DNA of 64,000 bases. Source: Alligator mississippiensis. Its lineage: Eukaryota; Chordata; Crocodylia; Alligatoridae. Position numbers and translations under genes: made by a program. The notes under the pieces are model-generated. The model did not search any database and was not told the DNA's origin. It worked only from the letters and a program-made list of their open reading frames with translations. The stretch lies in assembly GCF_030867095.1 (NCBI RefSeq), contig NC_081828.1, positions 51,437,434 to 51,501,433 on the forward strand. Direction: 5' to 3'. Shown here piece after piece: positions 43,256 through 56,008 of this stretch (positions within the stretch are counted from its first letter, which is position 1; each line of letters begins with the position of its first letter).

Positions 43256-46200
43256 TGCCACATAGTATATTTTTATGAACACATTTGTTCTGTTTCAGCT
43301 TACAAGAATTGCTATCTACAAATTGCATAAGCACAATGAGCTTGAGGTTTTAAAACCTTCTTCATTTGCATTCACCTTCCCTCTTTTATGCTGTGCATTT
43401 TCACTTATGAGTCTAGCAAGTCTAGATGTGACAAACTGTGTTCTAGATGTCTCTTAGCCAGGAAAGAGCTGTTTGCATGATTATTGCAGACTGCTCCTGC
43501 TCCTGTTGTTTCATATTAGTATTGAGAGAGTGCATAAGGCTAGAGCCTTAAAGTACAAAATAACCACTCCTGGCCCCAAATAGCTTACAAACAGAATTCT
43601 AATTGCCATTGAGTATACTGAAAGAAGGATCAGGCCCTAAGATTAGAAAGTAGGTCACTTTGCCATGCCCGTGTGATAAGGCAGCTGAACTGCCAGCTTT
43701 CTGTATCAGATCTTTTGATCTACTGTTGCCAAATAGTTTTTATTTCCAGCCAGTTCCAATCTGAATTCTGAGAATTGCATTTAAAAGGACTAGAAAAGGA
43801 AAAGCACCCGTCCTTTTGTAGGGCAATCATAATGTGAAATCTCTCAAGGGCTAAACAGAAACCCAGACCAATCAAAGAACTTTTCCTGGGGCTCATAAGA
43901 AACAGGATTCACAGAACAAGCTGGCAGCATTGCAGAAAATAGAAAGGATGGAGAGCCCCAACTGGATGATGGGTGACCTTCATAACATGCCAGTCAGCTA
44001 GAGTCAGACACAGATTGAGAGCCTTTGGAGTTTTCAGCTTTTCCTTCTCTTCTGGCTGAGGTCACCAAGTAAAATGAAACAGTTGGCAGAGCCAGGATCT
44101 GCCCAGCAGAGGATGGTAGCTGAGGGCCATGGGGGGAAGCTTCCAGAGCTGGTTTCTTGTTTTCACAGTAATGATTCCTCTTGCTTTAATTCAACCCATA
44201 TCTGCCAAGGAGCTAATGAGACCTGAGGGGCAACAGAATTTATTCGCATCTTTCAAATGATGACCAGATGGAATGAAAACCAGCATGGGCTTGATGCCCA
44301 GCTCTTGTATATAGTGTGCCTTCTTTGGGTCAGTGGAGTAACCCTTCTTGTGTTTTATTGCTGATGGCTGAATTGTTCCAGTCTCATTGTTCTCATTCAT
44401 TTAGTAGCTTCTCTATCAATTATATTATCACTTACTTTCACATGCACATGCTGTTGTAAAGACAGAAAAAAAGTTGGTTTCTGTAGAGGACCTGAATCTG
44501 GGTTCACTTACAGTGTGCGAGGTGTTGATCTTGCATCCAGAGAGAGCACTTCTATTGGCTTCTGTAGCACAGGATCTGGCATTACATGACACCCACTGAA
44601 TCCAATGCATATGCTTTGGGATAAAGAAGATCAGAACCAGGTCCTTGGTTAGCAATGGCATGACTCAAATCAGGGTGAGATGTGCATGGAGAAGAGGAGG
44701 GGATTACATATAATTAAGTGATGTAGGAATATTTAGTAATAATATTACAGTTGGAATCACACCTCAAAGCCACTGTCAGCATGCAGAGCTCTGTTGTGCT
44801 GGGCACTGTACAGCCACTGCCTCAAACATCTTTTGAAGTGGATTGTTGCTGCTTTTTAACTCCTTTGCTATAATTAATTTTGGTGGCCTTAGTAAGATGC
44901 TGAAGTGCAGCTCATTATGAGCTATGCTGCACCTTTTGCATGTACCCTTGCAAGTACCCTCTGGTGTACCCTTGACATCACAGGTATGTTCTGCACTACT
45001 GCACCATACAGTAATTTCTGCAACTTAAGCAGATTTGGGGGGGGAGAAGGGGAAAGGCAGTTACATTTTTAGTCAATGGCCATTTTAAAAAAATGAAAGT
45101 TTTCATGACCAAGTCTGGCTTTAAGGCTTTTTTTCAAAATCCTTTGTTTTTTAACTTTCTTGGGGTTTTTTTTTTAACCTACCCTTTCAGAAAAATATTC
45201 AGTTTTCTAAACTGTTGGGATTTTAAATGTATTTTCTTGCAATTTCCTCTATAGTAGCTGGGGAAATGCTACAATTTAGAAAAGGAAAGGAAAATACTTT
45301 GATTTCCAAAAGCAGTGAAATGACCCCAGCACTGTGTAGGAATTTTCATGGAAAAATTGTTTTGCATTTAGACCAGCTGTAGATCTGAGTCCATCTGTCA
45401 GCTGGGCTGCACTCAGGATTCTGAGGCTATTCTAGTCCTTCTAAACTTTTTGATCATGTTCAGTTCAGATCGCCACCTCTAGGAAAAATGTGTAGCGGGA
45501 TGGGAGTGGGGGCCTTGGAAAGCCTCATCTGTTTCTCCTACCGTGGCAGCATTACTTCATTTACCACCTCTTTGGGACCTGTTCCTCAGTGTCTCTAAGG
45601 CTAGAAATGGACATCACCAAATGAAGTGGATTACCTGTGTTGGGATATGTCCTAGCACAGCTGATATGCTTCACTGGGCAAAACATGCATTCCCTGCTTC
45701 CACAGTTGCATTCCCAGCAATCTCCAGGGTGTCTCTGGAAGAAAGGAGTCCCAACTTTCCCTGCTTCTGGAGATGCACCCAAGTTTGCCAGGGGCACATC
45801 TCTGGAAGTGGGGAAAGCTGGGCAGCTGCTACCAGTACATGAGGGGCCTGATTTTGTACAGGAATTCCTGGGGCATGCAGGTCTGGGCCCCTCATGCCCA
45901 GGGAATATGTGGCTGGAGTGCCTGCCTGGGGTGTCTGCTTTCTCCTGCCATAAAGCATCTGCTGCAATAGAGCAGCACAATTTATTACTATCTTTTGTTG
46001 TGGCTACATTGTGATGTGACAAAGGGTATGGACATCTATTGGGTGTCATTTTGTGCCACTGTAAAAAGTTTTGTGGTGGTATAAAGTTGATGAAAGGCGA
46101 CATCTTGTTTCCATCCTAAGTCAACATCGATTAGGTTGAAGAGAGACGGTGATGACTGCAAATAGTGTCCAGATAACAGGCCTGGCCTTTGTGATGGTAT

Positions 46201-46309
46201 GGAAGGAGAAATCATGTCATAGAAATGACACTTCCTTGCCCACACACTATTTTATGCTTTCTGTCTACCCAAATCAACTGGGATGAATTCAGCTAAGATC
46301 AGGAGATTA

Positions 46310-46560
46310 AAGATCAGTTCATGGTTCTGCCACAGCATCCTTTCATGACTTTGGGCAAGTCACATTATCTCTGTGTATCTCAGATCTTATCTGTACAATG
46401 GGGCTAATAATATTGCTCTGTCTGTCTTGTCTATGTTAACTGTAAAGTGTTCAGGGCAGGAGCTCTACCTTTCTATGTGTGTGTACAGTGTTGAGTGCAA
46501 TGGAGGTATGATCTGCCTCAGAGCCTGCAGAAGCTCTGGCTGTACAAATAACAATATGAA
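46310..46560 (+). mobile_element. MIR-like SINE with 3' tail
   Basis: Includes 'gactttgggcaagtcacatt', 'tgtacaatggggctaataat', and the tail 'tcagggcaggagctctacc' with 'gtgtacagtgttgagtgcaa'. The tail variant is common in reptile genomes. Confidence 0.7.
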
Positions 46561-47658
46561 GGCTTGCCAATGCAGGAGTGGCAGTTTGAGTTAGCTCTGC
46601 CCTGATATAGTAAGGGTTTTAAAGAGGAGGACCAGAACCCTCATTCTTTAGATAGTCTTGTAATCTTTATGGAGTAGCAAACTCCTTCTCTGGCCCTAAG
46701 CAAGCCTCATCAGTGCTAGAGAAAAGAGTTATGCTCCCACTTCTGAGAGAGGCCAGGAAGCCATCCCTCATGCTGGAGCCAACATCTTCTCCAAGAATCT
46801 ATGCAGTCCTAATCCCCCTGTATGTCCAGAGAGTGTAGTACACATTTGTATCTGTCACATCAGATCTTTCCACACCACTGTTTCCTCAACCATCTCGGAG
46901 CTTTCCGCTCTCTGCCTGGAATTCCCTCTTGGGATGGCCAATCACTTATTCATGACTTTTCTTTTTCTCTGCTTTTTCCTTCCCTCTGCCTCCCCTACCT
47001 TTAACTAGCTTCCTGCCCTTTACCTGTCTGTGCTGCCACCTAGAATAAAACCAGCATCTCACTCTGCTAGGAAACCAGAAGATAGAATCAAATATTGAAG
47101 AGACTTAACAAGGCAGAGTTGTGCTAGTTTAGAGTAGAGGCCTGTGTTAACTCGGTTGCTGAAAACAGACACATTCCTTGTTCCATGTTCCAGCTTCAGG
47201 GAGGAACAGTGCCACTGCATAACCCCTTGCTCTGCTGCGTAGTCCTCATGCATGGGTTGTCTAGTGCTTCTGGAGCAACCGCTCCACAGTCCTGATGAAA
47301 TCTCACCAGCACATCTTTTCTCAGTGTAGCCATAAGTCACCAGTTGCTGCCACCAAATTGCCAGTCCCTGTGTGCCCTCTAGTTGGCAGCTGTGGCAGAA
47401 GATTAGCAGGGCATGTGTAGTCCAGATCCAAAGGTTGTAACCCTAATCCTAAAAGCCACAGCCCAGCAGTCGTATGTAGGTTGAATGGATTATATTTTCA
47501 GGAGACAGCAAGATTCCTGTGAGAATCCCTTAGCACTGCCCCTGAAGTGTTTATCAGGTCCTCAGTGCAGAAAAAAGGAGCAACACCCTCAGGATGAAGC
47601 TACATATTACAATTAGCCCATACTAAATCTATGGACTGTTAAACTGAGTTAGTTAGAG

Positions 47659-48023
47659 CTGTGCTTCTCAAAGTGGTGGTCTGCGGACCGGTGTCGGTCC
47701 GCGAGCCACCGGTCGCCGGTCCACAGCAAGTTGCCAGGAAAGAAATAAATATATTCGCCGGTCCGCAGCAAGTTGCCAGGAAAGAAAGAAATATATTTTC
47801 AGAAGCATAACATTGATATGTCATAGTGCCACAGTTCATATGTTCCAGCACTCCAGGTGATGTCACGTTGTGCGAGGTGAGGAAAGAGAAAGAAACAGCT
47901 GGTCGTGCATTTGTGTAGCGCTGTTACATGCAGTTGCTGCCACCGGCTGAACTGGACACGGGTCCCTGGCCCACTGGAAAAAAAATTGCCGGTCCACTAC
48001 ATCAGATAGTTTGAGAAGCACTG
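47659..48023. mobile_element. hAT (Charlie-like) MITE, 365 bp
   Basis: Ends CTGTGCTTCTCAAA and TTTGAGAAGCACTG are near-perfect inverted repeats. The flanks AGTTAGAG (47651-47658) and AGTTAGAA (48024-48031) differ at one base. The subterminal sequences 'gcggaccggtgtcgg' and 'gccggtccactac' are complementary in style. A 42-bp unit (gccggtcc...aaatatatt) is tandemly duplicated at about 47714-47797. Many CpGs remain. Confidence 0.85.
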
Positions 48024-48029
48024 AGTTAG

Positions 48030-51000
48030 AATATGCTGTGAGCAGTTGCATGTTAAGGGTTAATAGTGTTTCTTGCTTGCATGGCTCTGACTTGCCACTA
48101 GAAGGCGGGCAAGCCGGGGCATGGCTGGGAGTCAGGACACCTGGGCTGTATTGCTACTCTTGATCTGGCTGGGCTGGGAGGGGTACATCTGGGATGTTGG
48201 AGGACTGCAAATTGCTTGTTTCATCTCAGTGAAGTAGACTCAAGTTATGCTAACATGAGCCAGATAGCATGGCCCAGTTAACCCTCACCTGAAGTGGTGT
48301 ATCTTTGATATGCTCAGAGGGCACCTAGCATGAGTTAACAAGCTTTAACATGTATACGCTCATGTTTTTAAGTGTCCTTAGTATGGTACTTCACCCTGCT
48401 GGATGAGTTCAGATCCATTCAACCCTCCTTTTCCTTCTCTACCTACACTCCCACCTCATTTAAGCTTTGCTGCTGCTGGTAAACTGCTTGTGGCAGGGCC
48501 TAGGTGAAAAGAGTGCTATGCCTCTCCAATAGGGCAAGGCAGTGACCTGGACTGTATGTGGCGTGTCCACTGAGCAAACAAAACCCACTGAGAAAAACCC
48601 TTGTTTCTCTGCTACTTCTTCGCTCTAGTAATCTCAGGGCCACTTGTAACAACAACAGGTATGTTTCCAGATGGAAATAGGATTTTTTTTTTCAAGGTGA
48701 CTTTGTCCCTTTAAGGCCCAGTTGCCTGCATGGTCCAGTGAAATCAGATGAGCTGGAAGGGAGAGGAGGGCAGAGATGTTATAAAGACAAAAGGGAATAA
48801 AGTTATAAAATGATGGTGAGATGAAAAGGAGAGGAGGGAACAGGGTGGGAAGAGAAGAGCTGGAGAGCAAGATGCAGTTGCAAAGGAGAGGAATGTGAAT
48901 AGCTATGAAGGGAGGGAGCAGCACAGAGATGGAGATCAAGTTAAGCAGGGTAAATGATAAATATCCTGCCAGACGCTGGACTTGGGATATCTGAATGCCA
49001 TCTGGTAGCTCTCTGTGCTCAGTGAGGTATTTGTTAAATCAGAGGCCCAAGGAAGGCCTTCCAGCAAGTTCAGCTTGGCTCTTGTGTTCATGTCGATCAA
49101 CACAATATGCCTTTAATTGAGGAGGATGGGCAGGGTGTGGAACCCAGTTTCTATCCATGCACACCCTCTGTTTGTACAGGCTCATCTCCTGATGCTGAAA
49201 TTGGAGGAAGAACAGCTGGTGGCAGATGGAGCGGAATGCAGGGGAATAGAGGAGGCTGCTGGTGTGTGTTACCTGAGTTTTGAGAGACAGAGGTGAAGGA
49301 TAGCCTGAGACATTTTTCCAGTCTGAGTGTTAAAGCTCAGCAGAGGAGCTTGCTGTAGTAACTGATACAACAAAACATCATTTTTCTCTTTTGTTTTTTC
49401 CCCGGATGTAACCTGTGTTCCCTAACTGCAGCAGGCATGAACTAATACAGAGCTGAAAAAATAGTAGTGAAACAAAATTGATCCAAGGTTATTGGTGTCA
49501 TGTTGTAAAAAGGTGAGATTTAGCCATGCTCACACTCCTTTCTAGGCACTTTCAAACAAAAATGATTTATTAGTTTGAACAGTCAGCAGGAGCAAATTTT
49601 GCTGTTGCTGGCACAAGGATTTGTGAAAAGCAAATTTCACTGTTACATGTAGCAAATATCTGCACATGGTGTTGGGTGAGCATCCAATCAGGGAACGGAA
49701 ACAATACCATGTGAATCTTCTGACCAGTCACAACTCAAATACGGATTACCAAATATGAAATGATTGTTGTTATTTCTACTGCAGTATGGCTAGAGGGCTA
49801 GAGAAACAAACAATAAAACAGATGCTTCCTATGCCAAAAATGGTGTAGTCCAAGCTTCACTTCGGTTAATATTTTGTAAGCAGTTCAAATTTTAAGGCAT
49901 TTGCAGAAAAATGTATTGGAAAATTATAAGGGAACTATATATGAAGTACTTGTGATCTGCTGACAGGGATTCTGTAAGTAGAAAAGGATCTTGTCCTGAA
50001 TAAATTATTGGTTACAAATTGTTCACACAGTTTGCCAGCTAGTGTCAAATCCATATGTTTCATACCAGTGCCCTGCTTGGGCCAGTTAACCTTCTGTGAC
50101 CAGAGCCCTTGGCCTCTTTCAGAGCAGACACCACTAGTTTGGCTTTTATTGGGAACCTAGTACTTTGTTAGGAGATGGGGGAAGAGGGGGAGAAGGGAAG
50201 GGAGGAGAAGGAATTCTGAGAGAGACAGCCAGGAAGGAAACCTAAGGATGGATTGGCAGCTGTTGAGTTGCAACTTCTGGCTGCTGCTGTGCCACTGATG
50301 TGATTTGTGCAGCTGCAAACTTTTTTCTTTTTTTTTTTTTATGACCCCCATCTAAGTCAGTGACTGGGATGTCTGGCCCTGGTCACCCTGCCCTAGTTGC
50401 AGCACTGTTCCTTGCAGTGCTGCTAGCTGGGGTGGTTGCTGCAGAAGGTCTCTTGAAGGAGCATCCTGCCAGTTTTGTGATGGCTCCTGTTGTGTGTGAG
50501 TGCAGTACCAGTGCCTCATGGGGCTCCAGCACAGGGAGGTGTCTTTGTCATTGCTTTTGGGCCAGCCAGAGCTTGTGGAGCAGTAGGTGCCCTTGGCAAG
50601 GCAGTGCTGTAGTGCCATCAGAGTTCCAGGAACATGAGGCTTGTGGCCATCTATTCCTGTATCAGATTTGCTGACATCAAGAGTAAGCTGTGCAAGGATT
50701 CTTGTTGTTGTAAACTTTTTCACAACTGTGCCTGGACTGCTTTTGGTTAGGTAAGTGGACTGTACCATGGGATCTAAAGAGAAATGCCCATCTGTTGGTT
50801 GCTGTTATATTCAGATCCTGCTTTGACATGATGTAGTTGAAGCCTCTTCTGGCTCCTTCCTATGGCACATGCCTGTGATCCAAGTGTGCTTTGGTGTGCT
50901 GGAAATCCACAGACAAATAATTCTAAAGTGCTTGTCCAGCATAACTATGGCTGTGCCAACAAAGTGCTGGGCTAGGTTGATACCACCCTGTGTTGGAACA

Positions 51001-52685
51001 GATGCTCCCCATATTCTGTAGTGTCTGGTTGTTGCAATAGTAAAGGACAATGACATGTCCAGAATGGTGGCCACTGCAGCAGGGTCTTTCAAATGAGACC
51101 AGCCTACCCACTGTGTGAATCAGTCCTTGTGTAGATCTCCAGCTTTTCTGCATTGGTCTTGGACCAGCAGAATTAAATAAAGCAGCCTACTGACAGCCAG
51201 CTGCCCACATGTTATAAAAGCAATTCATTTAGCTTGAGATGCCATCAGTACAGATCCAGACCTCGGCAGGTGTTGATTCTGCTCAGCAGAAAACACATGT
51301 CCCTGATGGAGAAAAAAGTGGTGTTGAGGGACATAAATGCCACAGAAGAATATGGCATCCTTCATCCCAACATCCCCATAGAACTTTGGCATGAAGTGCA
51401 TAAATAAGATGAGATATGATCAGTATTTTCCTGTTGTGAAGTCCCCCTCTAGTAGTTGGCCAGTGTCCAACATGTTAAGGACACTAGTAGTGCAAATAAT
51501 CTGTATAAAATGGACAGGTAAGTTTTGGTTTCCATCTTCCTGAAGTGGTAGCTGCTTGCTCATGTTGGGATATGAGCATTGTTGCCAATGCTTGAGAACA
51601 TTAAGAGATCCACTTGTGTCCAAATCACCAAAACAACTGAACAATATGTTGGAGTGGAAAACAATGCAGAAAGTTACGCTACTTCATAGGTCTGTTGTAA
51701 GCTCTTACCCCGATACTGTGGTCTGGTCACTTCTGTCTCCCAAAGGACCCTATAGCATGAGAAGGAGTGCAGGGGTAATTTAGATTCAGGCTTGCTGGGG
51801 CATGGGCTGTCCTGTTGTTCTTTTACTATAGCACCTTTGTATAATGAGCTCCTGGTGGGTGACTGGAGCTCCTATGCGACTGTAAAATGCACACATAATA
51901 ATGGGAATACAATGCATGGAAAAAAACTTCTTTCAAGAGGGACTGAAAAGATTGGGAGGGTTTTACCTTGTAGGAAAGGAATAAGAATAAGCCTGGAGAA
52001 AGCATGGAAAAGGGAAAATAGTGTAAAACAGGAACAGGGGAGCAGTCAAGGCATGTCAGTACTGGCATATTCAAAATTACTTACATTTTACCTTTCTTTA
52101 CTGTGCTTAGTTAGCCTTTGGAGAACCCACTGCCCCAAGCTGTCAGTCTACCTAGAAACTACACTGAAGCTATTTCCCCCTGTATGAAGCAGGGCTATGT
52201 TGCCCCAATTTAGCTTTACTGTCAAGTTAATGAATGGGTGCATGAACAGTTGTCATGGAGCAGCTGACATACATCCCCCTTCTCTTCTGTTAGTTTGTCC
52301 GCACTTGGACAAGCAGGCCATCTGTGTTCAGTGTGATTGACTGGGATGTGATTATATACCAAAGATAAATGGGAGCAAAACTTTTCAGTCGGGGGTAGTG
52401 CCATGGGACAGATGGAGTGGAATAGTAAATGCCAGTGTGCAGCCAGGTTGCCTTTCACAGGCTTTCTGCTGCCCAGCCACTATCTTTCAAGGCAGTGGGC
52501 CAAATCTTCAGCTGTTCTACACTGACTACAGTGAAGCTCTGTCAGTGGATATGACCTAAGCCTAAAATGTGGCTTGGCAAGCAGAGGGAACTGCTGGTCT
52601 TCTAGCTACAGATCGCCCCCATGAAATTCCCTCAGAGGGCACAAAATCGTATGCAGTAGTCCCAAAATGTATTTTTGATACAAGT
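48030..52685. other. No confident gene; MIR trace and unexplained open frames
   Basis: A MIR head-like word 'ggagtcaggacacctgggc' lies near 48129. From about 50345 to 51650 the minus strand holds a run of longer-than-average frames (138, 93, 76 and 74 codons), spread over different phases and matching no family I know. It could be an old processed or transposon-derived sequence, or chance. A T run lies at 50330-50340. Confidence 0.4.
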
Positions 52686-52689
52686 CTAC

Positions 52690-53200
52690 AGAAGGGCTAC
52701 AGTGCTTTAAAATGAAGTTTGGGTAGTTTTATTTCTGGATCTAAGTTGGCCTCCTTGTATCAAGAGCCTCTGTGGTGTTGCATATGCCTGTCTGCAAGTA
52801 GCTTGTGATGATAGTATAGAGCAGAGTTGTCCATAGGCTATGGGGGCTGGGGCCTAGGATTCCCTTCCCTGCTACCCCCCACGCAGACGGCACGAGCAGC
52901 ATGCAACTCCCTGCTCCCTACCATGCAGATCCCCCCAGTCGCATGCAGCTCCCTGCCCCACTTCCCCTCCCTTGGTTCCTCTCCACCCATGTGGCTGTGG
53001 GAGAAGTAGCTTCAGGGACCTGCAGCCTGTGGGCTACCAGCTGGACAGTCGTGGTAGAGTAACAAAAAATCAGATTCTGTCACTTAACGAGATCCTTCTA
53101 ATTTCAGTTCTTCCTTCTACTTTCTTGGCAGCAGTTGTTCCAGAAAATTCTCCATACCTGACTATGAAAGTAATTCTTAAAGTTGAGCTAGATCTTAACT
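52690..53200 (+). repeat. Paired interspersed repeat, copy A
   Basis: Aligns with 54410-54880: shared words include 'atcaagag(c/t)c', 'agcttgtgatg', 'tagagtaacaaaaaat' and 'ttcagttcttccttctac/ttcaggtcctccttccac'. Copy A is interrupted by a hAT-like element at 52822-53052. The family is unknown; spacing is about 1.7 kb. Confidence 0.65.
52822..53052. mobile_element. hAT-like MITE in copy A
   Basis: The left end (cagagttgtccataggct) and right end (agctggacagtcg) are imperfect inverted repeats around 'TGTCCA'. Comparison with copy B shows the uninterrupted site, 'cctagagtaac'. TAGAG occurs on both sides, but a full 8-bp match is lost. The interior has two 'gcatgcaRctccctg' repeats. Confidence 0.6.
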
Positions 53201-53224
53201 GCAGTTAAAAAAAAAAAAATCTGA

Positions 53225-53445
53225 GGCAGTGTTATACAGTGGATAGAGCACTAGACTGGGACTTGGGAGACCTGGGTTTTAGTTCTAGCTCAGAGTCTAG
53301 CCATTGGCTTGCTGGGTGACCTTAGGCAAACCACTTCCCCTCTTTGTGCCCTTTTCCCATCTGTAAAACTAGGGTAACCATGCTTTTCTCTCCTGTAAAA
53401 TGCTTTGAGATTTTATAATGAAAAGAATGATCCATGAGCTATGAA
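53225..53445 (+). mobile_element. Near-complete MIR-like SINE
   Basis: Shows the head 'gatagagcactagactggga', 'gacctgggttttagttc', the core 'ttgctgggtgaccttaggca', 'cccatctgtaaaactag', and the tail 'tgctttgagattttataatg'. It is one of the longest SINE matches in the window. Confidence 0.8.
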
Positions 53446-53449
53446 TCAT

Positions 53450-54405
53450 GAAATGCACAGCAAGCAATCCTACGCAGGATTCAGTGTAATCTCACTATGC
53501 CTTTGCTGTCAACCATCCATTTCCACAGGGGAAGGCACAGGGAGAGAGACTGGGCCCTTGTAGGTGAAAGTTTGTAAAGAACTGTTATGGGAGGTTGGCT
53601 GTTCTATAGCAAAGACAGGACCCCCTATCAATGCACTTCTCTAACTCTTACCTATATACATGTACTAAAATGTAATGCTCCAGAAGGGTACTCTTCAGAA
53701 TGAGACAGCACTATATCCTATTACAAGCAAAACAGGAAGGAGAGAAGCATTCTGTTGATTTTTCTGTGGCTAAATGACTTCTAATAGCCCTATTAGGCTA
53801 AGAAGCGAGAGTTGATCAAAATTCAGTTTTACTTACCAGAAGTACAGAAGTAACTGTACCTTGCTAGGTGGGATCAAAATACTCCATTGCTTCTCAACCC
53901 CTGACCAGCTAGTGGAGTTTCTCATTTAGCTTACGACGCAACTGTAGGAAAAGGGGTTCTAATCATGCTGCTGTCCTGAAGTTCTGGGTTCTGACATGCA
54001 GCACCAAGGCAAGAGCAAAGCTGTGGGTCACAATGAGTTTGTTCCAGCACTTAGCACTTGCCTTCATAAACCTTTAATACCACTAATTAGATTCATAATA
54101 TCTCAATGAGGTACTGCATCTGCGCCTTGTCACAAAATGGCAAAGAGACTAATATGACTTACCCAAGAGCAGAGCAGATCAGTGACAGCTGTGATAACTC
54201 AGGAATTTGTTTCCCAGCTGCTTGTTCAGGCTCCTTGGTCCCATTACTTTTGTCCTTGCTAGTAATCTCCATATTGATATGTTTGTTTTCTACACTTCTT
54301 AAATCTTTATTCCTTGATGTTCTGAAAGGCTTCTTTCCATTAGGACCATTAGGATGTTATATCAGACCATGGGTTCAGGCTACAGAGTTCTAAAATAAAG
54401 ATGTA
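53450..54405. other. No gene seen
   Basis: Non-coding DNA between the MIR-like SINE and the second copy of the paired repeat. A 95-codon frame at 54106-54393 ends in a hydrophobic stretch but has no further support. Confidence 0.45.
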
Positions 54406-54409
54406 TTAG

Positions 54410-54880
54410 TTTAGTTTATTCTTGGATCTGAGTCAGTTGTTTCATATCAAGAGTCCCTGGGGTGCTGCATGTGCCCATCTGCAGCTAGCTTGTGATGTCT
54501 GCCTAGAGTAACAAAAAATTAGGTTCTGCCATTTTAAAGCAGTGGTGTTCAACCTCTGACCCATGCACCATATCTGGCCAGTGGGGATCCCTATGAATCA
54601 GGAAATGTGTTGGTATGGGAACAGTGGCAGTATTCATTCCTACTCCTTTTATTCCTAAATTTCTGAACACAAGAGGAGCCCTGTAGACTGCCCCTACATG
54701 GCATCTAGCCCACTGCCTGATCCCATGCCACTCATCTGACCCATGGGGCTTGGAGATTGGTGCCATTGATTTAAAGGCATCCTTCAAATTTCAGGTCCTC
54801 CTTCCACTTTCCTGACTGACTGATTCCAATTCTCAGCAGTTCATCCAGACCATTCTCCATTCCTGAGTAATTCTGAAATA
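54410..54880 (+). repeat. Paired interspersed repeat, copy B
   Basis: Partner of 52690-53200 in the same orientation. It is interrupted at a slightly different place by the hAT element at 54540-54768, so the two copies give each other's empty sites. Confidence 0.65.
54540..54768. mobile_element. hAT MITE in copy B, 229 bp
   Basis: Starts CAGTGGTGTTCAACC and ends GATTGGTGCCATTG. It is flanked by TTTTAAAG (54532-54539) and ATTTAAAG (54769-54776), one mismatch in 8. The subterminal 'ctctgacccatg' mirrors 'catctgacccatgggg' only partly. No transposase. Confidence 0.78.
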
Positions 54881-54884
54881 CAAC

Positions 54885-55990
54885 CACTTTTGGGTTAAGA
54901 CAAATTTGTATCATATTAACCCACAGCATTTCATGATAGGAAGAGAATAGCTGTCTTCAGCTAGGACTAACTGAAGAAGGAGATGACTGCAGATAGTCAG
55001 AATGCAAATCCAAGTTGGGGCTATACACATGCTGTAGCACATCATGGCCAAACTATCACAAAGTGTCAAGGGATTTTCTGGACAACTTCAAAGTGCTACA
55101 TCATCAATTTATTAGATAGGGAAGACATCCCCTGCCGCAGTCTAGCTGCTGCTGCCAGTCTCTTGCTTCCTTACCAAATAAGAAAGTAGAATGCCAAGTG
55201 TTTTCTGGAGGTCTTCCATCCAAGTACTGACCCAGTCCTTACCTGATTGAGCTTATGATCCCATTAGAAATCAAAGCACTAAATTGTAACATTTCATCAT
55301 CTGTATCAACATTACTTTCACTGGGGAAAACGCCAGTTTTGCTATTGCTCTTATCCTGTTCAAATCTGAAAGTAAAGCTTTTCAACCTTCTGCTCCAAAT
55401 TCTGTAATAAACGGCTGTGCTAACTCTATAGGCCAACTTACTCCAGGTACATTGCAACTCAAAAAAAAAAATGGTACCAGAACCCAATCTGAGTCCCATG
55501 GGCATCAATTAAAGGGAATCTTTATATAGAAATCAACAGACACTGCATTTGCACAGCTCTGGCTAGAATTTGTTTAAAACAAAAAGCCTTTTGTCTCGTT
55601 ATGTAGTAAACAAGACTAGGAGGAGCCTGTTGAATAATGTCAGCGAATGGGAGCAATGTTACTGTGTAAAGCCCAGTGTAGGACTAGGAAGATGAAATCC
55701 ACCAAGGATCTAAAACTACATTGAGTCCTTGCAAACTTTACCACAGATAGCACTAAATTCTCCAGGAATGTAATAAGGCAGTGCTAACAATTCCTGGAAG
55801 ATGGGGACTGAAAAGAAGGTCTAGCGATGCATAATGGGCCCAATCCTCTGGTTACCCCCATGCAGTTCCATTGAGTAGCAGAGATTCCCCCTTTCCTCCC
55901 CTTCTTTTCTCTGGAGGAAATCTTTGGACTTGATTTCATTAATGGTTTTGTCTATTCTAATGCATTCACATACCCCAGTCCTTACTTGAT
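54885..55990. other. Mostly unassigned; holds one candidate exon
   Basis: Apart from the candidate exon at 55243-55365, nothing is recognised. A SINE-like trace (gttccattgagtagcag) lies near 55866. Confidence 0.4.
55243..55365 (-). CDS. Candidate internal coding exon (unidentified)
   Basis: On the minus strand an acceptor-like 'gctttactttcag' precedes 55365, and a good donor (ATCAG|GTAAGG) follows 55243. The 123 bases between are open in one frame: one base, then 40 codons (starting FEQDKSNSKTGVFPSESNVD, with an acidic DTDDE stretch), then two bases. Entry and exit phases therefore match, and exon length is a multiple of three. I do not recognise the protein, and no flanking exons were found on this strand. 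In 64 kb such a combination can arise by chance. Confidence 0.25.
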
Positions 55991-56008
55991 GGCTTAAGTA
56001 GTCTATCC

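Larger units (their letters stand above)
41995..47640. other. Long non-coding stretch with two MIR-like SINEs
   Basis: About 5.6 kb without a recognised exon. MIR-like fragments lie at 43065-43255 and 46310-46560. An A17 run lies at 43028-43044. The block 45615-46130 has several short internal inverted repeats (tgggcccctcatgcccag, gcatctctcc-type words) and open frames up to 180 codons on minus. It is probably transposon-derived, but termini were not found. Confidence 0.45.

Noticed and set aside
45561-46103. 180-codon minus-strand frame
   Set aside because: Cysteine/proline-rich composition with internal inverted repeats and no domain; more likely repeat-derived than a gene.
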